This document shows positions 45,101 through 54,454 of a stretch of 64,000 nucleotides of DNA, piece by piece. Within the stretch, counting starts at the first letter, position 1. Each line of letters starts with the position of its first letter. The notes beneath the pieces are model-generated. The model was not told where the DNA came from and did not search any database. It worked only from the letters and a program-made list of their open reading frames with translations. The stretch is taken from positions 66,627-130,626 of the forward strand of contig CAKSNH010000005.1 in the NCBI GenBank assembly GCA_934476075.1, in the 5' to 3' direction. Source of the DNA: an uncultured Clostridia bacterium. GTDB taxonomy: Bacteria; Bacillota; Clostridia; UBA1381. The position numbers were made by a program, and so were the translations under genes.

Positions 45101-47110
45101 ATGGTTGGGAAAATTGCGAAAAAAGAAAATGCGGAAAGAAATTACCATGGAATAACAGATTTCCAATTATATCTTTTTAATGAGGGAACTAATTTTCAAA
45201 GCTATAATATGCTTGGTTCACATTATGTGGAAACCGTGCATAACGGTAAAAAGGTAAAAGGCTGGCGGTTTGCTGTATGGGCACCGAATGCAAAAAAAGT
45301 AAGTCTTGTCGGAGATTTTAACGGCTGGAACTCAGATAGCGATGTTCTTGAAAAAATCGGAACGACGGGAGTATGGTATGGATTTTATGAAAATATTGAT
45401 GAGGGAATGTTATACAAATATGCGATAGAGGGCATGAACGGACAAACTGTTTTGAAAACTGACCCATATGCTTTCTGCAATGAACTTCGTCCCGAAACGG
45501 CGTCGATAACTCACAGAATCGATACATACAAATGGAAAGATAAAAAATGGCTTTCAAATCGTGAAAAAACCGTTCCTTACGATGCTCCGATGAATATATA
45601 CGAAATTCATGTGGGGTCATGGAAAACACATGATGACGGAAGCTTTTTGACATACAGAGAACTTGCAGACCAATTAGTGCCGTATTTGAAAGATATGGGA
45701 TATACTCATGTTGAACTGATGCCTATTACGGAATATCCGTTTGACGGTTCATGGGGCTATCAGGTTACAGGTTTCTTTGCGGTTACAAGCAGATATGGTA
45801 CACCGGAAGATTTCAAATACTTTGTGGATAAATTCCATACAAACGGGATTGGTGTGATTATGGATTGGGTTCCGGCACATTTTCCTCGTGACGCACACGG
45901 CTTGGCGAAATTCGACGGCGGTGTTACATATGAATATGCAGACCCGAGAATAGGCGAACACAAAGAGTGGGGAACGCTTGTATTCGACTATACAAAGACA
46001 GAGGTAATATCATTTTTGACAAGCTCGGCATATTTCTGGGCTGAGGAATATCATATTGACGGACTTAGAGTTGATGCGGTTTCGTCAATGCTGTACCGTG
46101 ATTACGGCAGACGTTCCGGTGAATGGATTGCAAACAGATACGGCGGAAACGAAAATCTTGAAGCGGTGGAATTTTTGAGAGCACTTAATAAAATAATGTT
46201 CTCCCAATTCCCGAACATATTGATGATAGCGGAAGAATCAACCGCATGGAGCTTGGTTACCGCACCGGCACATGAGGGCGGTTTGGGATTTAATTATAAG
46301 TGGAATATGGGCTGGATGAACGATACGTTAAAGTATATGTCTATGGACCCGTTCTTCAGAAAACCAAACCACAATCTATTGACATTCCTAATGTGCTATG
46401 CGTTTTCGGAAAATTACATTCTGCCGCTGTCACATGATGAAGTGGTGCATGGTAAAAAGTCGCTGATAGATAAGATGTATGGCGATTATGACGAAAAGTT
46501 CAGTTCATTTAAAGCGTTGCTTGGCTATTATATGTCTGTTCCGGGCAAAAAATTAATGTTTATGGGCGGAGAATTTGCACAGTTTTTGGAATGGCGTTAT
46601 TATGAGGGACTTGATTGGAGTTTGTTTGAATATGAAAAGCACAGAAAATTCAATCAGTTCGTAAAAGACTTAAATCATTTCTATCTGGAAAATAAATCGT
46701 TCTGGCAGATTGAAAAGGATTGGAAAGGTTTTGAATGGATTAACGAAAATGATGCGGAAAATTCGATTTTATCATATATAAGACGCAGCAGCAATCATAA
46801 TGACTACGTCATATGTGTAATGAATTTTACTCCGATTGAACGTTCAAAATATATTTTGGGTGTGCCGTCAAGCGGAGAATATGAAGTGGTGTTAAACAGT
46901 GACGCACAAAAATACGGTGGTTCGACAAGAGTGGTTAAAAAATCATACAAAGCAACCAAAAAGGCAGCCGACGGAAGGCATTATTCAATAGCAATAAAAG
47001 TGCCGCCGCTGTCGGTTGTATATTTGAAAAAGAAAAAAGCAGCTCCGAAACCGAAAAAGGCTAAGGAAAAAGCAATCAGTGCGGGTGCTGCCGTAAAACA
47101 GAGTAAATAA
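45101..47110 (+). CDS. glgB: 1,4-alpha-glucan branching enzyme
   Basis: A 669-residue GH13 branching enzyme that forms alpha-1,6 branches in glycogen. An N-terminal CBM48 (GWRFAVWAPNAKKVSLVGDFNGW) precedes the barrel with the nucleophile Asp in GLRVDAVSSMLYRDYG, the acid Glu in MIAEEST and LPLSHDEVVHGK. The C-terminus carries a Lys/Pro/Ala-rich tail (KKKAAPKPKKAKEKAI), not usual for the family. AGGAGGG precedes the ATG. First gene of the glycogen cluster. Confidence 0.95.
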   Translation: MVGKIAKKENAERNYHGITDFQLYLFNEGTNFQSYNMLGSHYVETVHNGKKVKGWRFAVWAPNAKKVSLVGDFNGWNSDSDVLEKIGTTGVWYGFYENIDEGMLYKYAIEGMNGQTVLKTDPYAFCNELRPETASITHRIDTYKWKDKKWLSNREKTVPYDAPMNIYEIHVGSWKTHDDGSFLTYRELADQLVPYLKDMGYTHVELMPITEYPFDGSWGYQVTGFFAVTSRYGTPEDFKYFVDKFHTNGIGVIMDWVPAHFPRDAHGLAKFDGGVTYEYADPRIGEHKEWGTLVFDYTKTEVISFLTSSAYFWAEEYHIDGLRVDAVSSMLYRDYGRRSGEWIANRYGGNENLEAVEFLRALNKIMFSQFPNILMIAEESTAWSLVTAPAHEGGLGFNYKWNMGWMNDTLKYMSMDPFFRKPNHNLLTFLMCYAFSENYILPLSHDEVVHGKKSLIDKMYGDYDEKFSSFKALLGYYMSVPGKKLMFMGGEFAQFLEWRYYEGLDWSLFEYEKHRKFNQFVKDLNHFYLENKSFWQIEKDWKGFEWINENDAENSILSYIRRSSNHNDYVICVMNFTPIERSKYILGVPSSGEYEVVLNSDAQKYGGSTRVVKKSYKATKKAADGRHYSIAIKVPPLSVVYLKKKKAAPKPKKAKEKAISAGAAVKQSK

Positions 47111-47140
47111 TATAGTTGAGAGTGTATGGAGTGATGAAAG

Positions 47141-48409
47141 ATGATGACTAAAGAGTGTGTAGCAATGATATTGGCAGGAGGTCAGGGCAGCAGACTGGGT
47201 GCGTTGACCAAGAATATAGCAAAACCGGCTGTTCCTTTCGGCGGAAAGTATCGTATAATTGATTTCCCGCTGAGTAACTGTGTTCATTCGGGAATTGATA
47301 CTGTGGGTGTATTGACGCAATATCAGCCGCTTGAACTTAATACATATATCGGCAGCGGAACGGCATGGGATTTAGACAGAAATAACGGCGGTGTATATGT
47401 GCTGCCGCCATACCAAAAAGCAGAGTCGGGCGAATGGTATAAGGGTACTGCAAATGCAATTTATCAGAATATACCTTTTGTTGAACAGTTCAATCCTAAA
47501 TATGTATTGATTTTGTCGGGCGACCATATCTACAAAATGCACTACGGCAAAATGCTTAAAGAACATATTGAGTCCGGTGCTGCGGCAACTATTGCGGTTA
47601 TGCCTGTACCGTGGGAGGAAGCAAGCAGATTTGGTATCATGAATATTGACGACAAATGCGATGTTGTTGAATTTGAAGAAAAACCGAAAGAACCAAAGAG
47701 TAATCTTGCGTCAATGGGTATTTACATATTCAACTGGGACGTTTTGAAAAAATATCTTATCGTTGATGAAAACAATCCGAAATCATCAAATGACTTCGGC
47801 AAGAACATAATTCCTCAAATGCTTTCATTGGGCGAGAAAATGCACACATATCGTTTTGAAGGATACTGGAAAGATGTCGGTACTGTACAGAGCTTGCTTG
47901 AAGCAAATATGGATTTGATTGATACACCTCCTAAATTTGATTTGAACGATAATTCATGGAGCATTTATTCAAAAAATCCTGTTCGTTTCCCTCAGTTTGT
48001 GGCAAAGGGTGCGGTTATTAGAAACAGTACGGTAACAGAAGGTTGCAGTATTTACGGTACGATTGAACATTCTGTAATATTCGGCGGTGTTAAGGTAGGC
48101 GAGGGCAGTGTTATCAAAAATTCTGTTGTAATGCCTAATGCGGTTATCGGAAAGAATGTTATTATTGAAAATACAATTATCGGTTCGGACAGCGTTGTGC
48201 GTGACAATGTTAAAATCGGTACAGAGGAGATTGAGGATAATCCGCACGCATCTAAAATGTGCACTGGCGGACTGTCACTTATCGGAAACAACGTTATAAT
48301 CGGCAGTGATATGGTGATAGCCAAAGGTTCGATGGTTGATAAAGATATGCTTAATGAAGATGATGTGTTTGCCGCAGAGGGTGCAAAGACAGTTGCAATG
48401 AAGGCATAA
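47141..48409 (+). CDS. glgC: Glucose-1-phosphate adenylyltransferase
   Basis: A 422-residue nucleotidyltransferase making ADP-glucose, the donor for glycogen synthase. The N-terminal LAGGQGSRLGALT, KPAVPFGGKYRIIDF, the catalytic SGDHIYKM and a C-terminal left-handed beta-helix (repeated hexapeptides such as VIKNSVVMPNAVIGKNV) are clear. Paired with the regulatory subunit GlgD downstream, as in other Firmicutes. Confidence 0.96.
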   Translation: MMTKECVAMILAGGQGSRLGALTKNIAKPAVPFGGKYRIIDFPLSNCVHSGIDTVGVLTQYQPLELNTYIGSGTAWDLDRNNGGVYVLPPYQKAESGEWYKGTANAIYQNIPFVEQFNPKYVLILSGDHIYKMHYGKMLKEHIESGAAATIAVMPVPWEEASRFGIMNIDDKCDVVEFEEKPKEPKSNLASMGIYIFNWDVLKKYLIVDENNPKSSNDFGKNIIPQMLSLGEKMHTYRFEGYWKDVGTVQSLLEANMDLIDTPPKFDLNDNSWSIYSKNPVRFPQFVAKGAVIRNSTVTEGCSIYGTIEHSVIFGGVKVGEGSVIKNSVVMPNAVIGKNVIIENTIIGSDSVVRDNVKIGTEEIEDNPHASKMCTGGLSLIGNNVIIGSDMVIAKGSMVDKDMLNEDDVFAAEGAKTVAMKA

Positions 48410-48441
48410 TTAAACTTTTTAAGTGTTAGGAGTTAAGAATT

Positions 48442-49557
48442 ATGATAGATACAATGGGACTTATTTTAACCAGTAATGACAAAATTCCGCCTGTGACCGA
48501 TATAAGAGCTGTATCGGCACTGCCTGTTGCGGGAAGATTCAGAATTATAGATTTTGTTATTTCAAATATGGCGAATGCCGGAATTGAAAAAATCGGTATT
48601 ATCACCGAATCAAATTATTCATCTTTGATGGACCATGTTAAATCGGGTAAGCCGTGGGATTTGGACAGAAAAAATAACGGACTTAGCATATTGCCTCCGA
48701 ATATCGGAACAATTATGTACGGTTCGGCACACGGCGACATTGATTTGATAATGGGTGTATCGGAATATATAAGAAGAAGTTCTCAGACATATGTGGTATT
48801 GTCATTGGGCAACTTTATATATAATTTGGATTACGAAAAAGTAATTGACGAGCATATTAAAAGTCAGGCTGATATTACAGCGGTTTATAAGGATATGTCG
48901 GGAGCGGAAGAAATAGAATTGTCAAGATTTACTTTGTTTGAAATGGACAAGGAAAAACGTGTTACCGATATAGAAGTTAAACCTTATTATCCGAAGTCGG
49001 CTTTGGCGTCAATGGAAGTCTATGTTTTGGAACGTGAATTATTGCTTAGCATTATCGATGAATGTAATGCAAGGGGTGAGCATGATTTTATCAAGGACGC
49101 TATAATTAAGAAGTTATTCGGTTTGAGAGTATACGGATATGAATATAAGGGTTATACCGATAAGATTGATTCGCTTCGTTCGTATTACAAAAATAATATG
49201 ATGTTCCTAAACGATGATATGCGTACGGAAATGTTCAACCCGGAAAATCCGATAAATACAAAAAGCAAAGACCAATCGCCTACACGCTACGGTGACAGTG
49301 CAGTGGTTGAAAACTGCTTTATCTCCGACGGCTGTGTGATTGAAGGCACAGTTGAAAATTGTGTGCTTTCAAGAGGCGTTAAGATTGCAAAAGGTGCAAT
49401 AGTTAAAAATTCAATAATTATGCAAGGCTCTGTGATTGACAATGACGTATTCTTAGACCACGTTGTTTTCGACAAGGAAGTGCATATTACAAAGGGCAGA
49501 AAATTATTGGGTCAAGATGTTTATCCATTAGCGATTGCAAAAGGAACAATTATCTGA
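48442..49557 (+). CDS. glgD: Glucose-1-phosphate adenylyltransferase, GlgD subunit
   Basis: A 371-residue paralogue of GlgC. The N-terminal loop lacks the catalytic GGxGxRL (it reads LTSNDKIPPVTDIRA), as in GlgD proteins, which act as regulatory partners. The C-terminal beta-helix (CVLSRGVKIAKGAIVKNSI) is intact. GTTAGGAG precedes the ATG. A strong terminator lies just behind. Confidence 0.93.
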   Translation: MIDTMGLILTSNDKIPPVTDIRAVSALPVAGRFRIIDFVISNMANAGIEKIGIITESNYSSLMDHVKSGKPWDLDRKNNGLSILPPNIGTIMYGSAHGDIDLIMGVSEYIRRSSQTYVVLSLGNFIYNLDYEKVIDEHIKSQADITAVYKDMSGAEEIELSRFTLFEMDKEKRVTDIEVKPYYPKSALASMEVYVLERELLLSIIDECNARGEHDFIKDAIIKKLFGLRVYGYEYKGYTDKIDSLRSYYKNNMMFLNDDMRTEMFNPENPINTKSKDQSPTRYGDSAVVENCFISDGCVIEGTVENCVLSRGVKIAKGAIVKNSIIMQGSVIDNDVFLDHVVFDKEVHITKGRKLLGQDVYPLAIAKGTII

Positions 49558-49565
49558 TATAATGT

Positions 49566-49608
49566 ATGTAAATGGTGGCTTTCGAGCCATCATTTACATA
49601 GTTTTTTT
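49566..49608 (+). terminator. Intrinsic terminator between glgD and glgA
   Basis: A 15-bp stem ATGTAAATGGTGGCT / AGCCATCATTTACAT closed by a TTCG tetraloop, followed by T7, ending 22 nt before the glgA start. Confidence 0.85.
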
Positions 49609-49630
49609 ACGAGAAAGGGTTGAATATGAT

Positions 49631-51706
49631 ATGAAGATACTATTTGCCACATCAGAGGCTACGCCTTTTATGAAAACAGGCGGTTTGGGAGATGTAGCGG
49701 GAACTTTGCCGGGTGAATTGAATAAAATCGGTGCAGATGCTCGTGTAATTATGCCGCTTTATAATGGTATACCGCAGGAATACAAAGATAAAATGACATA
49801 TGTCAACCATATTTATATTGATATGGCATGGAGAAAACAATACTGCGGAGTATTTGAACTTGTACATAACGGAACTAAATTTTATTTTATAGATAATAAA
49901 TTCTATTTCGGCGGAAATAATCCGTACAGCTACATACATGAAGATGTAGAAAAATTTATTTTCTTTTCAAAAGCAGCATTGTCTATTTTGCCTACCATTG
50001 ATTTTCGTCCGGACGTTATTAACTGTAACGATTGGCAGACAGGTCCTATCCCTGTTTTTCTTGACGTATTCCAGGATAATCCGTTCTACCGCGGAATTAA
50101 AACGGTTATGACTATCCACAATTTGAAATTCCAGGGAAGATGGGATTTCAAGGGTATCAAAGATGTAATGGGTATCAGCGACTACTATTTCACATCGGAC
50201 AAGCTTGAATATTACAAGGACGCAAACCTGTTAAAAGGCGGTCTTGTATATGCCGACAGAATAAGCACTGTAAGCGAAAGCTATGCACATGAGATTACCA
50301 CACCTGAGTACGGTGAGGGATTAAACGGATTATTGAGTGCGAGAAGTCATCAGATTACAGGTATTGTGAACGGTATTTCTTATGATGAATACAATCCGGA
50401 AACAGATAATGATATATACGAAAAATATAATAAGAGAACTGTATTTACCAAAAAGAAAATTGATAAGCAGCGATTGCAGGAGGAACTAAATCTTCCGCAA
50501 GACCCGAACAAGTTTATGATTGGTATTGTATCAAGATTGACCGACCAAAAGGGATTTGACATTTTGGCACAGGCCTTGGAGCAGATTTGTCAGGACGATA
50601 TACAAGTGGTTGTATTGGGAACGGGTGAGGAGCATTTTGAAAATATGTTCCGCCATTTTGCATGGAAATACCCTGATAAGATTTCGGCTAATATTTATTT
50701 CTCAAATCAGCTTGCACATAAGATTTATGCGGGTTGTGACGCATTTTTGATGCCGTCGAGATTTGAACCGTGCGGACTTAGCCAGCTAATCAGTTTGAGA
50801 TACGGCACTGTGCCTATCGTGCGTGAAACAGGCGGTTTGAAGGATACAGTTGTTCCATATAACGAATATGACGGTGAGGGAACAGGTTTCTCATTCAGTC
50901 AATATTCTGCAAATGATATGCTTCATGTCATAAGATATGCACATAGTATATATACTAATACAGATGCTTGGAACGGTATTATCAAGAATGGTATGAGTAC
51001 TGATTTTTCATGGAAAGTATCGGCACAAAAATATATGCAGATGTATCGTGATATTACAGGTATTCAAGAAGAACAAAAAAATGACGATAACAATAATGTA
51101 GAAAAAAAAACTAAATCTACAACAAGAAAGTCAACAAAATCAGCTTCAAAGACAACAACAAAGAAAACAGCCGCAAAAAAGACAACAAAAAAAGCGGAAG
51201 TTCAAAAAGAAGAAGTAAAGCCTGAGGTTGAGGCTGCTGTTAAACCTGCCGAGAAAAAGAAAGGCGGAAGAAAAAAGAAAACAGCAGAAACTGAACAGAC
51301 TGTTGCGACCGCACCTGTAAAAGAGACGGAAAAAGCAGAAGAAAAGGTTGATGCTGCAAAGCAAACAGAAGAAAAAAAGGCTGAAACAACAAAGAAAGCG
51401 GCGGATACAGTGACAGAGAAAGTTGCACTGCCGACAGCTGATAAAACAGAAGTGAAAACTGAAACAAAAGCTGCCGCTAAAACAGAAGTGAAAGCTGAAA
51501 CAAAAGTTGCCGCTAAAAATGAAAAAACAGCTGAAACAAAAGCAGAGGTTAAACCAACCGAAACAGCTGTAAAGAAAGAAACAGCAAAAGCAGATGCAAG
51601 TGTCAAAGGGGACACAAAAACAGAAAGCAAAACCAATGATGGGGACACAAAAAAGACTGAGCCTGCAAAGGGCAGAAAGTCAACAAAGAGTACGGCAAAG
51701 AAGTGA
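49631..51706 (+). CDS. glgA: Glycogen synthase (ADP-glucose) with long charged C-terminal tail
   Basis: A 691-residue GT5 enzyme. The ADP-glucose loop KTGGLGDVAG is near residue 16, NCNDWQTGP and the C-terminal PSRFEPCGLSQL mark the catalytic core, which ends at about 486. The remaining ~205 residues are low-complexity Lys/Ala/Glu/Thr (KSTRKSTKSASKTT, later KTEVKAETK repeats), resembling histone H1 or LEA proteins and unknown in standard GlgA (about 480 aa). The ATG at 49631 has GAAAGGG upstream; a longer frame overlaps glgD and crosses a terminator. Confidence 0.94.
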   Translation: MKILFATSEATPFMKTGGLGDVAGTLPGELNKIGADARVIMPLYNGIPQEYKDKMTYVNHIYIDMAWRKQYCGVFELVHNGTKFYFIDNKFYFGGNNPYSYIHEDVEKFIFFSKAALSILPTIDFRPDVINCNDWQTGPIPVFLDVFQDNPFYRGIKTVMTIHNLKFQGRWDFKGIKDVMGISDYYFTSDKLEYYKDANLLKGGLVYADRISTVSESYAHEITTPEYGEGLNGLLSARSHQITGIVNGISYDEYNPETDNDIYEKYNKRTVFTKKKIDKQRLQEELNLPQDPNKFMIGIVSRLTDQKGFDILAQALEQICQDDIQVVVLGTGEEHFENMFRHFAWKYPDKISANIYFSNQLAHKIYAGCDAFLMPSRFEPCGLSQLISLRYGTVPIVRETGGLKDTVVPYNEYDGEGTGFSFSQYSANDMLHVIRYAHSIYTNTDAWNGIIKNGMSTDFSWKVSAQKYMQMYRDITGIQEEQKNDDNNNVEKKTKSTTRKSTKSASKTTTKKTAAKKTTKKAEVQKEEVKPEVEAAVKPAEKKKGGRKKKTAETEQTVATAPVKETEKAEEKVDAAKQTEEKKAETTKKAADTVTEKVALPTADKTEVKTETKAAAKTEVKAETKVAAKNEKTAETKAEVKPTETAVKKETAKADASVKGDTKTESKTNDGDTKKTEPAKGRKSTKSTAKK

Positions 51707-51716
51707 TATATGCTCG

Positions 51717-51748
51717 CAATCAGAGGCAAAGATTTCTGCCTCTGATTG
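51717..51748 (+). terminator. Hairpin between glgA and glgP
   Basis: CAATCAGAGGCA / TGCCTCTGATTG, perfect 12-bp stem with an 8-nt loop but no T-run, so more likely a processing or stability hairpin than a terminator. Confidence 0.5.
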
Positions 51749-51847
51749 TCGTGCGTACAAAAAAATGAAAATAATCAGTGAAAACTGTTTATATATAATG
51801 GCGATATATTGCTTTTAAAAATACTAGGAAGGGGACATATAAATTTT

Positions 51848-54310
51848 ATGAAAAAAACTGACATAAAATTAAATGAAAAAGAAAAAAGACTGCAAGAAGA
51901 TATTATAGGCAAGTTGAACCGTTATTTCGGTAAGACTTTGGAAGATGCCACACCTAACATGGTGTATAATGCTTGTGCATTGAAAGTTCGTGACAGTATA
52001 ATGGAACGCTGGGCAGTGTCACACAAGGTTGTTAAAAATCAAGGTTCTAAAAAGCTTTATTATCTATCATTTGAATTTTTGATGGGTCGTTCTTTGGCAA
52101 CAAACATTCTTAATCTAATGCAGACAGAAGAATATCAAAAGGTGCTTAAATCTTTGGGTGCCGATATGTGCGAAATTGTTGAGGAAGAAAACGACGCTGC
52201 ACTTGGTAACGGCGGTTTGGGCAGATTGGCTGCTTGTTTCTTGGATTCATTGACAACTTTGGATTTGCCTTCATACGGTTCTACAATCAGATATGAATAC
52301 GGATTGTTCAAACAAAAAATTATTGACGGCTATCAAGTAGAAATGCCGGACCCATGGCTTGATAACGGTACTAACGTATGGGAAGTACCTCGTATGGAAG
52401 AAACTGTTGAAGTTAAATTCGGAGGTAATGTGCATTTTGATATGGACGGCGACAGAATGATTGCCCGTTATGAACATTCACATACTATTTTGGCTGTTCC
52501 TTATGATGTACCGCTTTGCGGATATGACTCAAAGATTGTCAACAAATTGCGTCTATGGAGTGCTAAATCACCTGAATATATGGATATGCAGGCATTCAAC
52601 AGCGGTAATTATATCCGTGCGGTTGAGGAAAGACAGCTTGCTGAGGTTATTTCAAAGGTACTTTACCCTGATGATACTCATGTACAAGGTAAGGAATTGA
52701 GATTGAAACAGCAATATTTCTTGGTATCTGCAACAGTTCAATGGATTTTGAAGGACTTTGAGGCAAGATACGGTTCTGACTGGAAACGTTTGCCGGAAAA
52801 AGTTGTAATGCATATCAACGATACTCACCCTACATTGGCTATTCCTGAATTGATGCGTATTTTGATGGACGATAAGGGTCTTGGCTGGGACGCAGCATGG
52901 GATATTGTTACAAAGGTATTTGCATACACTAACCATACTGTATTGAGCGAAGCACTTGAAACATGGCCTAATGACATGATGCAGAGAGTATTGCCGAGAA
53001 TTTATCTAATCATTGAGGAAATGAACAGACGTCTGATGATTAAATTGGACGAAGTATATCCGAATGACCCTAAGAAATTGGAATACATGGCAATCATGGC
53101 AAACGGCAGAATCAGCATGGCTAATATTTGTCTGGCTACCTGCTTTGCGGTAAACGGTGTATCTCAGCTTCATACAAAGATTTTGACAGAGGATATATTC
53201 AAGGATTATTATAAGATTAATCCGGACAGATTCCACGCTATTACAAACGGTATCACATTCAGAAGATGGATTATGAATGCAAACCCTGCTCTTACCGATT
53301 TGATTACAAAGACTATCGGCAAGAAGTGGCTGAAAGATGCAAACGAATTGAAGAAGCTTATTCCGTATGCTAAGGATAAAGATTTCCAGCAAAAGTTTGC
53401 TAAGATTAAATATGACAATAAGGTTGCACTTGCTAAATATGTTAAAGATCACAACGGTATCGATATTGACCCTAACTCTATCTATGATATGCAGTGTAAG
53501 CGTTTGCACGAGTACAAACGTCAATTATTGAATATTCTTCACGTTTTGGCAAAATACAATATGCTTGTTGAAAATCCTGATATGACATTTACGCCGACAA
53601 CATATTTCTTTGCCGCAAAAGCTGCTCCGGGTTATGCAAGAGCAAAGAATATTATCAAGCTTATCAATACAGTTGCCGACAAGATTAACAATGACGAAAG
53701 AATCGGCGGCAAGATTAAAGTAGTATTTATCGAAAACTACGGTGTATCTATTGCTGAAAAATTGGTTGTTGCGGCTGATGTATCTGAACAAATCTCAACA
53801 GCAGGTAAGGAAGCATCTGGTACAGGTAACATGAAGTTCATGCTTAACGGTGCTGCTACTATCGGTACATTGGACGGTGCAAATGTGGAAATGCTTGAAC
53901 AAGTGGGCGAGGATTATATATATATCTTCGGTCTGAAAGCTGATGAAGTTGCGGCTAAGGCTTGCCACAACGGCAGTGATGAGGTAATGCATATCTATAA
54001 CACTGACCATTCAATCCGTCAGGTATTGAGCCAGCTTATCAACGGTGAATTGGATTCAACAAATCCGAACCTATTCAAGGATTTGTACAATACATTGCTG
54101 TTCGGTGATTACGGTTATCCTGATACTTACATGGTTATCCGTGACTTTGACGAATATGCTAAGACACAGGAAAAGATTAATCGTGACTACAACAACAAGG
54201 AATTGTGGTTGGAAAAGACTATTATGAATACTGCTTGTGCAGGTTTCTTCTCAAGTGACAGAACTATTAACGAATATAACGAAAAGATTTGGAAATTGAA
54301 AAGAATATAA
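51848..54310 (+). CDS. glgP: Glycogen phosphorylase
   Basis: An 820-residue GT35 phosphorylase that releases glucose 1-phosphate from glycogen. The PLP-binding block STAGKEASGTGNMKFMLNGA carries the Schiff-base lysine; LSFEFLMGRSLATN and GNGGLGRLAACFLDS are typical of the N-terminal half. The ATG at 51848 follows AGGAAGGGG; a TTG start upstream overlaps that site. Followed by a terminator. Confidence 0.96.
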   Translation: MKKTDIKLNEKEKRLQEDIIGKLNRYFGKTLEDATPNMVYNACALKVRDSIMERWAVSHKVVKNQGSKKLYYLSFEFLMGRSLATNILNLMQTEEYQKVLKSLGADMCEIVEEENDAALGNGGLGRLAACFLDSLTTLDLPSYGSTIRYEYGLFKQKIIDGYQVEMPDPWLDNGTNVWEVPRMEETVEVKFGGNVHFDMDGDRMIARYEHSHTILAVPYDVPLCGYDSKIVNKLRLWSAKSPEYMDMQAFNSGNYIRAVEERQLAEVISKVLYPDDTHVQGKELRLKQQYFLVSATVQWILKDFEARYGSDWKRLPEKVVMHINDTHPTLAIPELMRILMDDKGLGWDAAWDIVTKVFAYTNHTVLSEALETWPNDMMQRVLPRIYLIIEEMNRRLMIKLDEVYPNDPKKLEYMAIMANGRISMANICLATCFAVNGVSQLHTKILTEDIFKDYYKINPDRFHAITNGITFRRWIMNANPALTDLITKTIGKKWLKDANELKKLIPYAKDKDFQQKFAKIKYDNKVALAKYVKDHNGIDIDPNSIYDMQCKRLHEYKRQLLNILHVLAKYNMLVENPDMTFTPTTYFFAAKAAPGYARAKNIIKLINTVADKINNDERIGGKIKVVFIENYGVSIAEKLVVAADVSEQISTAGKEASGTGNMKFMLNGAATIGTLDGANVEMLEQVGEDYIYIFGLKADEVAAKACHNGSDEVMHIYNTDHSIRQVLSQLINGELDSTNPNLFKDLYNTLLFGDYGYPDTYMVIRDFDEYAKTQEKINRDYNNKELWLEKTIMNTACAGFFSSDRTINEYNEKIWKLKRI

Positions 54311-54331
54311 CAGTATTTAAGATTGCAAAGG

Positions 54332-54358
54332 GGCTGTCAATAATTTGACAGCCTTTTT
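54332..54358 (+). terminator. Terminator of glgP
   Basis: GGCTGTCAA / TTGACAGCC with a TAAT loop, followed by T5. Confidence 0.9.
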
Positions 54359-54454
54359 ACAGGTTAAAATTTTATCCCAAATTCATATCTGTTTTCATAA
54401 ATATAATATTGGTTATAATTTATTTGACAGATATAAATGAAATGAGGTAATATT

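Noticed and set aside
51202..51729. 175-codon minus-strand ORF opposite the glgA tail
   Set aside because: Low-complexity Ser/Ala/Val/Phe sequence that mirrors the Lys/Glu/Thr codons of the tail; no ribosome site.
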